Source of the DNA: JBBAAW01 sp964574405
GTDB lineage: Bacteria; Patescibacteriota; WWE3; UBA101185; UBA10185
Direction of reading: 5' to 3'
Length of the DNA stretch: 5,519 nt
NCBI GenBank assembly: GCA_964574405.1
Contig: CAZNNN010000036.1
Coordinates: 1 to 5,519, forward strand
Shown here: piece after piece, positions 1 to 4,514 of the stretch
Numbering within the stretch: the stretch's first letter is position 1
Layout: every line of letters begins with the position of its first letter
Translations under genes and position numbers: made by a program
The notes under the pieces: model-generated
What the model saw: the letters and a program-made list of their open reading frames with translations, nothing else
Told to the model about the DNA's origin: nothing
Databases searched by the model: none

Positions 1-76
1 GGGAAATCAGCCGAGGCAGGGCGAATCCAAAACCCCAGACAGATTGTTTCGCCTTACCGATTCCGATTTTCAATTT

Positions 77-166
77 TGGCGGAGGGTGTGGGATTCGAAC
101 CCACGCGCGACTTTTACACCGCGACGGTTTAGCAAACCGTTGCCGTAACCACTTGGCTAACCCTCC
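77..166 (-). tRNA. tRNA-Ser (anticodon GCT)
   Basis: Read on the minus strand, the sequence folds into a class II tRNA. The 7-bp acceptor stem GGAGGGT/ACCCTCC is followed by a D arm and a 5-bp anticodon stem ACGGT/ACCGT. The loop TTGCTAA carries anticodon GCT, which reads AGC/AGU serine codons. A long variable arm, typical of tRNA-Ser, precedes the T arm GTGGG-TTCGAAT-CCCAC. The discriminator base is G (position 80), as expected for bacterial serine tRNAs, and the 3' CCA is encoded at 79-77. The gene diverges from the membrane-protein gene to its right, and a TATAAT box at 188-183 is positioned to transcribe it. Confidence 0.97.
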
Positions 167-181
167 CCGCTTTGGTGAGAT

Positions 182-187
182 TATTAT
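182..187 (+). promoter_or_regulatory. candidate -10 box of the GT-C/TPR gene
   Basis: TATTAT matches the -10 consensus at 5 of 6 positions and ends 5 nt before the ATG at 193, so transcription would start at or within a base of the start codon. No good -35 is visible at normal spacing. It overlaps the minus-strand TATAAT of the tRNA-Ser promoter, so the two could exclude each other. Confidence 0.35.
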
Positions 188-188
188 A
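183..188 (-). promoter_or_regulatory. -10 box of the tRNA-Ser promoter
   Basis: A perfect TATAAT on the minus strand lies 16 nt upstream of the mature tRNA-Ser 5' end. The start point would be near 176, giving a short leader. The -35 region about 18 nt upstream is a poor match to TTGACA. It overlaps the plus-strand TATTAT at 182-187 that could serve the diverging gene. Confidence 0.5.
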
Positions 189-192
189 CCCC

Positions 193-1818
193 ATGTTATA
201 TACTAGAGTCGTGAAAAACAAAGCAAAAAAGCATTTTCAATCACAAGAGGTAAAACCGCCCCAGCAGGTTGCGCTAAAAAGCTTAAAAGATATTATAAAT
301 TTTTATCGACTCAACTGGACAATACTTCTACTCATTGCTGTGGTAACAACCATTACCTACGCCAACGGGTTAGGCGGGCAATTTCTTTCTGCCGACGATA
401 TCCCAGGTATTGTGCAAAATCCCAAAATCCGCCAGTTTGGGGAAGTGGTAACGACGCTAAATATTGTGTCCATCTACACCTCCGTCGTTTTTATTATTTT
501 TAACGGCAGTCCTGTGGCTTTTCACATGGGCACGCTAGTTTTTCACATTCTTAACACCTACCTGGTATTGCTTTTAGCCTACCAACTTTTTGGCAAGCGC
601 GTAGCTCTTTATGCGTGTCTCATTTTTTGCCTGTTACCAAGTGGCAGCGAGGCGGTTTTTTGGATTGCCGGCATGGGTTATGTTTTTCAAGCTTTTTTTA
701 GCTTACTTTGTATAAATTTATATCTTCTTTTTAGGTCGACCAAAAATTGGCGCTTTCTTGTGGCGTCAACGCTAATTTACGCTTTTGCGTTAATTTTTCT
801 CCAAACGCCGTGGATGCTTACTGTACCGTTTATAATTGTTGCACTTGATTTATTTGTTGCTTACCCCCTCCCGTGTCGACCTAATCCTGTAAGCGAATTA
901 AAAGCCCGCGGGTACTATTTGGTGTACTTTTTTTCCGCGGGGGCGTTTTGGGCAATTTTAATGAAAGGCGCGTTTGCCCACCGAGCCACGGCTTTGGTAA
1001 CGGACTACTATTTTAATCCCGCCGAGTCCACCGCTCTTCTTAAACGCGCGCCTTACACTATTTATAAGGCGGTGGAGCTATATATTTTCCCTTGGCGACT
1101 AAGTTTTTTTCATGAAGAGGCTCTTACCCCAACCGTTTACGCCTTGATGGTGGCGGCAACTATAACGATAATTAGTATAATTGCCTACCTGCTATTTAAA
1201 AAGTCCAAATATGATGGCCTACTTTTGGTTATTTTGGCGTCCATTTTGCCCACCTTAAGTCCCGTGCAGGTGGCGTGGTTTATGGCAGAACGCTATTTGT
1301 ACCTTGGTGGGGCTTTTTTTGCTATGCTGGTTTCGCTTCTTCTTATCAAGGTGGACCATAGATACAGCCTTAAAAATCTCGCTAATTATATTTTAGCAGT
1401 ACTGCTTATTTTCTACTCTGTGCGACTTGTTACCCGCGCGGGCGATTTTAGAACTAGCAAAACCTTGTGGTTAGCCACCCAAAAAACCGCGCCAACTAGT
1501 TATAGAGTTTATAATAATCTAGGTGATGTATATTCTAGCGAACAGGATTGGGATATGGCGGTGGCGAGCTTTAAGGAGTCAATTGCTTTAGCCCCAAATT
1601 ACGCCGACGCTATTCATAATTTAGGTTTTACTTACATGCTAATGGGGGATTACGAAAACGCCAAAAAGTATCTTTTAGAGTCGTACCAAAAAAATGGGCG
1701 ACTTTATCAGGCTTTGGAAAAATTGGGGCAAATAGAATTAAAGCAGGGGAATACGGAAAAAGCCCAGGAATATTTTGAGGAAGTGCGCAGGGTAAATGCG
1801 GGGTTTGTTAGCCCGTAA
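193..1818 (+). CDS. GT-C-like polytopic membrane protein with C-terminal TPR repeats
   Basis: This 541-residue protein resembles bacterial relatives of the TMTC family, a GT-C glycosyltransferase fold with TPRs. After a basic N-terminus, a first membrane helix (about 42-58) leads into YANGLGGQFLSADDIPGI. That is the family-style first outer loop with an acidic pair (D68, D69) followed by NPKIR. About 10-12 hydrophobic segments follow, with an HxxN motif near 118-121 and the family-like AERYLYL near 365-371. Roughly residues 436-541 form three TPR units (NNLGDVYSS, HNLGFTYML, EKLGQIELK). The eukaryotic relatives are O-mannosyltransferases; the bacterial substrate is unknown, so a lipid-linked sugar transfer role is inference. 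I chose ATG 193 because a -10-like box lies just before it; an in-frame TTG at 172 would add 7 residues. A convergent gene overlaps its last bases. Confidence 0.85.
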   Translation: MLYTRVVKNKAKKHFQSQEVKPPQQVALKSLKDIINFYRLNWTILLLIAVVTTITYANGLGGQFLSADDIPGIVQNPKIRQFGEVVTTLNIVSIYTSVVFIIFNGSPVAFHMGTLVFHILNTYLVLLLAYQLFGKRVALYACLIFCLLPSGSEAVFWIAGMGYVFQAFFSLLCINLYLLFRSTKNWRFLVASTLIYAFALIFLQTPWMLTVPFIIVALDLFVAYPLPCRPNPVSELKARGYYLVYFFSAGAFWAILMKGAFAHRATALVTDYYFNPAESTALLKRAPYTIYKAVELYIFPWRLSFFHEEALTPTVYALMVAATITIISIIAYLLFKKSKYDGLLLVILASILPTLSPVQVAWFMAERYLYLGGAFFAMLVSLLLIKVDHRYSLKNLANYILAVLLIFYSVRLVTRAGDFRTSKTLWLATQKTAPTSYRVYNNLGDVYSSEQDWDMAVASFKESIALAPNYADAIHNLGFTYMLMGDYENAKKYLLESYQKNGRLYQALEKLGQIELKQGNTEKAQEYFEEVRRVNAGFVSP

Positions 1819-1894
1819 CGCGCTTGCGTTTTTGAACTCGGCGTCTAATATTTTTTCTTTTTTGCGCGTCGCGCTTTTTCTTTTTTAATGCCAT
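1808..1894 (-). CDS. 28-residue Lys/Arg-rich small protein
   Basis: The minus strand encodes ATG (1894-1892) through TAA (1810-1808), a 28-residue peptide beginning MALKKKKRDAQKRK and ending QKRKRVTG. Fifteen of 28 residues are Lys or Arg and only one (D9) is acidic. It starts 6 nt after the stop codon of the coiled-coil gene, and AGGAAG (1902-1897), overlapping that stop, is a plausible ribosome binding site with rather short spacing. The composition resembles very small ribosomal or RNA-binding proteins, but I do not recognise a family. Its last 11 nt overlap the 3' end of the convergent membrane-protein gene. Alternatively this AT/GC block is only a bidirectional terminator region, since the T runs on the plus strand are the Lys codons. 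Confidence 0.5.
   Translation of the reverse strand: MALKKKKRDAQKRKNIRRRVQKRKRVTG
1817..1833 (+). terminator. possible weak intrinsic terminator at the GT-C/TPR stop
   Basis: AACGC (1817-1821), loop GCTT and GCGTT (1826-1830) form a 5-bp hairpin that starts inside the stop codon and is followed by a short T run. The stem is short. The same bases also encode the C-terminal end of a small minus-strand protein, so the hairpin may be incidental. Confidence 0.25.
1864..1886 (+). terminator. possible intrinsic terminator between convergent genes
   Basis: GCGC (1864-1867), loop GTC and GCGC (1871-1874) are followed by TTTTTC and TTTTTT on the plus strand, 45 nt past the stop of the membrane-protein gene. 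The stem is only 4 bp. The same bases read on the minus strand are Lys/Arg codons of the small basic protein, so this is an alternative or overlapping interpretation. Confidence 0.3.
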
Positions 1895-1900
1895 AACTTC

Positions 1901-2260
1901 CTAACTAACCAGCTTAACGGAAAACTTCATGCGTTTAACATTGCCGTCCGCATCTATTATCTCTAATGTACCGTTTTCCTTGTAATAGTCAACCAATTCT
2001 TGTGAGAGAATCTCGCGCGTGTCCTTAAGCTCTTCCATTTTTTCTTTAATTTCCTCCTGATAGCCCTTAATGGTTGCCGTACTCATAATGCGATCTTTTT
2101 TCTCCTTTTTGATTTTCTTGGTTTCTTCCTCTTCTTCCACCATTTTGCCGTAATTGGGATCGTCCATGAGCGCATCCTCCAAGCTAGCCTTAAGTTTGGT
2201 GATTTCGTGCACTAGATCATCTAGGATTTTGAGTCGTTTTTGAATTACGCCAGTTTCCAT
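1901..2260 (-). CDS. small charged coiled-coil protein, function unknown
   Basis: This 119-residue soluble protein has no signal peptide or membrane segment. Residues about 7-35 and 60-95 show heptad-like spacing of Leu/Ile/Val and high Glu/Lys content, consistent with two helices forming a coiled coil. They are separated by a strongly acidic then basic linker (EEEEETKKIKKEKK, about 42-55). The C-terminal 25 residues (GTLEIIDADGNVKRMKFSV) look like a short beta hairpin. I do not recognise a named family; small coiled-coil proteins of this style are common hypotheticals. The start is ATG 2260, 6-7 nt after a -10-like element, with no clear ribosome binding site. This suggests a leaderless message. 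A 28-residue basic protein follows 6 nt downstream and is probably co-transcribed. Confidence 0.75.
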   Translation of the reverse strand: METGVIQKRLKILDDLVHEITKLKASLEDALMDDPNYGKMVEEEEETKKIKKEKKDRIMSTATIKGYQEEIKEKMEELKDTREILSQELVDYYKENGTLEIIDADGNVKRMKFSVKLVS

Positions 2261-2266
2261 GTGGAT

Positions 2267-2295
2267 AGGTTACATTGTTTAAGCGACTTTGGCAA
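2267..2295 (-). promoter_or_regulatory. candidate promoter of the coiled-coil gene
   Basis: On the minus strand, TTGCCA (2295-2290, 5 of 6 to the -35 consensus) is followed after exactly 17 nt by TAACCT (2272-2267, 3 of 6 to -10). The start point would fall at about 2260, the A of the ATG, predicting leaderless mRNA. It lies back to back with the tRNA-Pro promoter region. Confidence 0.35.
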
Positions 2296-2303
2296 GGCTC
2301 GTG

Positions 2304-2309
2304 TATAAT
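2304..2309 (+). promoter_or_regulatory. -10 box of the tRNA-Pro promoter
   Basis: A perfect TATAAT lies 93 nt upstream of tRNA-Pro on the same strand. The region about 17-19 nt upstream (TTAAGC or AAGCGA) is a poor -35. The predicted start near 2316 leaves a leader of about 87 nt before the tRNA, which contains the hairpin at 2347-2392. Confidence 0.45.
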
Positions 2310-2346
2310 GAGCGGGTTGGTTGTTGACGATGTTGTAGCGAGCGAT

Positions 2347-2392
2347 TCAAGTCCGCAGAAAAATCCGCGAAGCGTTTTTTCGCAGGACTTGA
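2347..2392 (+). repeat. long imperfect inverted repeat in the tRNA-Pro leader
   Basis: TCAAGTCC (2347-2354) pairs with GGACTTGA (2385-2392). Inside it GC/GC (2355-2356 with 2382-2383) pairs across a bulged A2384. Then come an A-C mismatch, a G-T wobble, AAAAA/TTTTT (2359-2363 with 2375-2379), a TC bulge, and CGC/GCG closing a GAA triloop (2369-2371). About 19 of 23 possible positions pair. No T run follows the full stem on either strand, so it does not look like an ordinary terminator. It ends 10 nt before the tRNA. Confidence 0.7.
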
Positions 2393-2402
2393 GAGTGAGT
2401 AG

Positions 2403-2478
2403 CGGGGTGTGGCGCAGTTGGTAGCGCGCCAGTATGGGGTACTGGAGGCCGCAGGTTCGAGCCCTGTCACCCCGACCA
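2403..2478 (+). tRNA. tRNA-Pro (anticodon GGG)
   Basis: The 76-nt sequence forms a standard class I cloverleaf. The acceptor stem is CGGGGTG/CACCCCG, with the C1-G72 pair that marks proline tRNAs, discriminator A and encoded CCA (2476-2478). The anticodon stem CCAGT/ACTGG encloses the loop ATGGGGT, giving anticodon GGG followed by G37, as in proline tRNAs. The T arm is GCAGG-TTCGAGC-CCTGT. The antisense strand of this gene is open and reads as a spurious protein (2479-2279) that should not be annotated. Confidence 0.97.
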
Positions 2479-2493
2479 TTATTTTGTTACAAT
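2464..2493 (+). promoter_or_regulatory. candidate promoter overlapping the tRNA-Pro 3' end
   Basis: TACAAT (2488-2493, 5 of 6) lies 9 nt before the ATG at 2503. An 18-nt spacer upstream is CTGTCA (2464-2469, 4 of 6), which lies inside the T arm and acceptor strand of tRNA-Pro. The predicted start at about 2500 leaves a 2-3 nt leader and no room for a ribosome binding site. The gene could instead be read through from the tRNA promoter. Confidence 0.4.
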
Positions 2494-2502
2494 TGAGACA
2501 AA

Positions 2503-3345
2503 ATGATTAAGAAACATCTTTGGCTAATTATAAACCTAGTTTGTCTGGCTATCTTCTTATACAACTTTGTTGGCATATACGCTTGTGAAAGCCTTCCTTT
2601 TTACAACTCCCAAGGTATTCCAGATTTCATTTTTTGGGGGGTTTATGGAGACTATATGTTTGGGTGTAGTGTTGGTTACGCATTGGCAACTGGTTTTTTC
2701 GATCTTGTGTGGGCTAGTGTAACCTTATTAGGTCTTCTTTTTTCTTGGTATAAAAAGTGGCTAAAAAGGAATTTAATAACCTCATTAACATTTATTATTA
2801 TTTGGGGTATATTATCTTCCTTCTCCTATTTTCACGAGCAGGAAAGGACTAACATTATTGCTAGGGAACAAACTACTAAAATAGAGCAGGAGAAGAGATT
2901 AGAGGATGTAGAGAGACATAAAGAAGCAAATACTCCCGGGAATTATAATGTTAGTAATTGTCGTGACACTTTAGATAGGCAGTTTTCTAAAAATCCCGTG
3001 ATTAGGATTGATTGTTTTGTTAGTGTAAAGATGACGGGTACTTATGTATTGAGGGGAACTCTGCAACCTGTCGACAGTCCTACTGATGGCTTTGACCCAG
3101 TTATTTTGGAATCTGACTCTCCCGCATGGGGTTTACAGGACGAGACTGCTGTAATGGTTCATTTTAATTATAGACATCTGGCTAAGAATAAAGTTATGCC
3201 GGATGGTCGTTATGTCTACAAAATCTATTTTTATCCTGACGGGGATCTTGGGGACAAGCTTTTTCCACACACCTACACAGGCACCACAGAAAATAGCTAT
3301 TTAGGTTCCATGTTTAGCGATTTTCCTTTTAAACCCGTCAATTGA
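2503..3345 (+). CDS. three-helix membrane protein with extracytoplasmic C-terminal domain, unknown
   Basis: I do not recognise this 280-residue protein. Hydrophobic helices lie at about 5-26, 62-83 and 91-110. Basic residues at the N-terminus (KK, 3-4) and after helix 2 (KKWLKR, 84-89) place those parts inside by the positive-inside rule. The helix 1-2 loop and everything after residue 110 would then be outside. The C-terminal part begins with a charged helix (112-142) and continues as a beta-rich domain (about 147-275) with VLRGTLQPV and MPDGRYVYKIYFY, which resembles beta-sandwich strands. C28/C55 and C153/C171 would all lie outside and could form two disulfides. Nine of 11 Arg codons are AGG/AGA, against 6 of 20 in the 193-1818 gene, which suggests a different origin. 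It sits 24 nt after tRNA-Pro and 8 nt before the broken hydrolase, probably in one transcript with it. Confidence 0.75.
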   Translation: MIKKHLWLIINLVCLAIFLYNFVGIYACESLPFYNSQGIPDFIFWGVYGDYMFGCSVGYALATGFFDLVWASVTLLGLLFSWYKKWLKRNLITSLTFIIIWGILSSFSYFHEQERTNIIAREQTTKIEQEKRLEDVERHKEANTPGNYNVSNCRDTLDRQFSKNPVIRIDCFVSVKMTGTYVLRGTLQPVDSPTDGFDPVILESDSPAWGLQDETAVMVHFNYRHLAKNKVMPDGRYVYKIYFYPDGDLGDKLFPHTYTGTTENSYLGSMFSDFPFKPVN

Positions 3346-3353
3346 TCGGAAAA

Positions 3354-4047
3354 ATGAGTCGAAAAACCGTATTTAAACCCGTTATTGCAGTAGTTATAGC
3401 GTCTATATTTTTAGCCGGCGCATATCTAGCTTTTATGTATGGGCGGTTTTATAACATTATTGGAGAAAAAAACTTGCCAAGTCTGTATCAACAAAAGCAA
3501 TTTGCGTTAGAAAATTCCCAAAAAGAGGGCGTTGTAAAATATGAGCTTTGGGTGATAGCTTAACTGCGGGAGTTGGTAGTAACGATGTAAAGTCCACCTT
3601 TGTTTATCAAGTGGCAAAGAAGTTATCCCAGCAGTTTGGCAAGGTTGGGGTGGTTAATTTGGGTGTATCTGGGGCAACCAGCCAGGATCTTATAGTGGGG
3701 CAGTTACCCCAAGTCGCACAGGAAAAACCGCAGTATATTACATTGTTAACCAGTTGCTAACCAAAACAAACGCTCAAATAATTTTAATTAACCTGCCATA
3801 TTTGGGAGCTTCCAATGTTGTCCCATTTCCTTTTAATAATGCTTTGGACATGCGAACCAGGCAGTTTAATAAGATTATTTTAGAGGTTGGACAGGGTGGT
3901 GGGCTAGGCGGACGAGTTAAAATAATAGATTTGTATTCCCCAATGTGTCAACCCTTTTTGGTGGACTCTAAGTATTACGCCTCCGATCACTTTCATCCTT
4001 CCGACGAGGGCTATTTACTGTGGGGGAAAATCATCAATGCAGATTAG
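3354..4047 (+). pseudogene. membrane-anchored SGNH/GDSL hydrolase, disrupted by a frameshift and an internal deletion
   Basis: Three consecutive reading frames together encode one SGNH-family esterase/lipase-like protein. Frame 1 (3354-3563) gives an N-terminal membrane anchor (VIAVVIASIFLAGAYLAFMYG) and ends ...GVVKY before going out of frame. Frame 2 (to 3760) resumes with LGDSLTAGVGS, the block I nucleophile serine at 3557-3559, and NLGVSGAT, the block II glycine. Frame 3 (about 3745-4047) supplies TNAQIILINLP and the catalytic DHFHPS, with Asp at 3985-3987 and His at 3994-3996. One base is missing near 3543-3545, where ...KYxALGDSL would be continuous. The block III GxND motif expected right after QYITLL (about 3746) is absent with its surroundings, and the frame shifts again. 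Such a product should be inactive. The ATG at 3354 lies 8 nt after the preceding gene. A sequencing or assembly error could explain the first lesion, less easily the second. Confidence 0.85.
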
Positions 4048-4156
4048 TGTTGTTGACCCGATTTTCCAAACTAAGTTAGTTATTGCTCTGTTGGCGCTAG
4101 CGGTTGTTCTTACGACCAAAAAGAAACAGGTGGGAAGTGCTCTAGACACCAACTAA
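4037..4156 (+). CDS. 39-residue single-pass small membrane protein
   Basis: ATG 4037 opens a 39-residue frame ending at TAA 4154-4156, beginning MQISVVDPIFQTK. Residues about 14-27 (LVIALLALAVVLTT) form one short hydrophobic helix, followed by the basic stop-transfer-like KKKQ and a polar tail ending SALDTN. The start overlaps the last 11 nt of the broken hydrolase, and a GGGGGA purine stretch (4021-4026) lies 10 nt upstream as a plausible ribosome binding site. The arrangement suggests translational coupling to the hydrolase when that gene was intact. The positive charge after the helix suggests an outside N-terminus and an inside C-terminus. I do not recognise the family. It was found by reading the frame by eye and has no homology support. 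Confidence 0.55.
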   Translation: MQISVVDPIFQTKLVIALLALAVVLTTKKKQVGSALDTN

Positions 4157-4181
4157 AAATGCTCGCTAATCGATTTGTTGG

Positions 4182-4187
4182 TATAAT
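4182..4187 (+). promoter_or_regulatory. -10 box of the toxin-antitoxin operon
   Basis: A perfect TATAAT ends 6 nt before the ATG at 4194, so the predicted transcription start is the A of the start codon. No good -35 is visible at 16-18 nt spacing. No ribosome binding site precedes the ATG, consistent with a leaderless message. Confidence 0.55.
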
Positions 4188-4193
4188 ATCCGC

Positions 4194-4514
4194 ATGCAAA
4201 GTTTGTCAGATACAAAAGTCAAACAAAAATACCTAGATCCCACCATGTTTGGGAATTTGGTGTGGGACTACAAAATGTTGCCCCAGGAATTTTTTGACAT
4301 TTTGGAGAATAAACGGGTTTTGGGTAATTTCAATCAGGATTGGGCAATAGGCAGGGTTTTGGAACATACCAATTATTACGACGCTATGGGGCTGGTAAGT
4401 TTGCCTACTCTTCATGCACGCTGGTCGAGTGTAGAAAGTAGAATTTTTAATAAGGAGCTTGCACATGGATACAACTATTTATTACAAAGACAAGCTTTAT
4501 CCGCTACAAGATAA
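4194..4514 (+). CDS. putative antitoxin of an AbiEii-type pair (DUF6922-like)
   Basis: This 106-residue soluble protein sits directly upstream of an AbiEii/AbiGii-family toxin gene and overlaps its start by 50 nt, the position of the antitoxin in such pairs. Residues about 18-60 (FGNLVWDYK, then DILENKRVLGNFNQDWAIGRVLEH) resemble the short WDxD...RVLE-type partner proteins, called DUF6922, found with these toxins. The remainder (LPTLHARWSSVESRIF) reads as a helical tail. The family call rests on pattern memory, so it is weaker than the toxin call; the gene position supports it independently. A perfect -10 box just before the ATG suggests leaderless transcription of the pair. Antitoxins of this kind often repress their own promoter, but I see no clear operator repeat. 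The last 16 codons lie within the toxin gene. Confidence 0.72.
   Translation: MQSLSDTKVKQKYLDPTMFGNLVWDYKMLPQEFFDILENKRVLGNFNQDWAIGRVLEHTNYYDAMGLVSLPTLHARWSSVESRIFNKELAHGYNYLLQRQALSATR
4452..4457 (+). promoter_or_regulatory. ribosome binding site that fixes the toxin start
   Basis: AAGGAG lies 7 nt before the ATG at 4465, inside the antitoxin coding sequence. It is the strongest Shine-Dalgarno sequence in the window and favours ATG 4465 over the in-frame TTG at 4459. Confidence 0.75.

Noticed and set aside
20..53. Inverted repeat GGCGAA (20-25) / TTCGCC (48-53) downstream of tRNA-Ser
   Set aside because: Six bp with a 22-nt loop and no T run on the minus strand; not enough for a terminator call. 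The open frames through 1-76 have no start or motif I can support.
172..192. TTG start at 172 adding seven residues to the GT-C/TPR protein
   Set aside because: This start would lie upstream of the -10-like box, with no ribosome binding site; ATG 193 fits the leaderless pattern better.
2308..2427. Plus-strand frame from the ATG overlapping TATAAT into tRNA-Pro
   Set aside because: Its start lies inside the -10 box and it ends inside the tRNA, so it is not a plausible gene.
2279..2479. 66-residue minus-strand frame beginning MVGVTGLEPAAS
   Set aside because: It is the antisense of tRNA-Pro plus its leader; the GLEPA string is a classic translated-tRNA artefact.
3342..3353. TTG start at 3342 for the hydrolase
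   Set aside because: It overlaps the previous stop codon and adds only four residues; the ATG at 3354 is preferred.
3548..3760. Separate short proteins in the hydrolase region, as three independent genes
   Set aside because: The three frames are consecutive parts of one SGNH hydrolase; the start codons offered for parts two and three are internal TTG codons.
4233..4466. 77-residue minus-strand frame
   Set aside because: It lies antisense within the antitoxin gene, has no ribosome binding site and no recognisable features.
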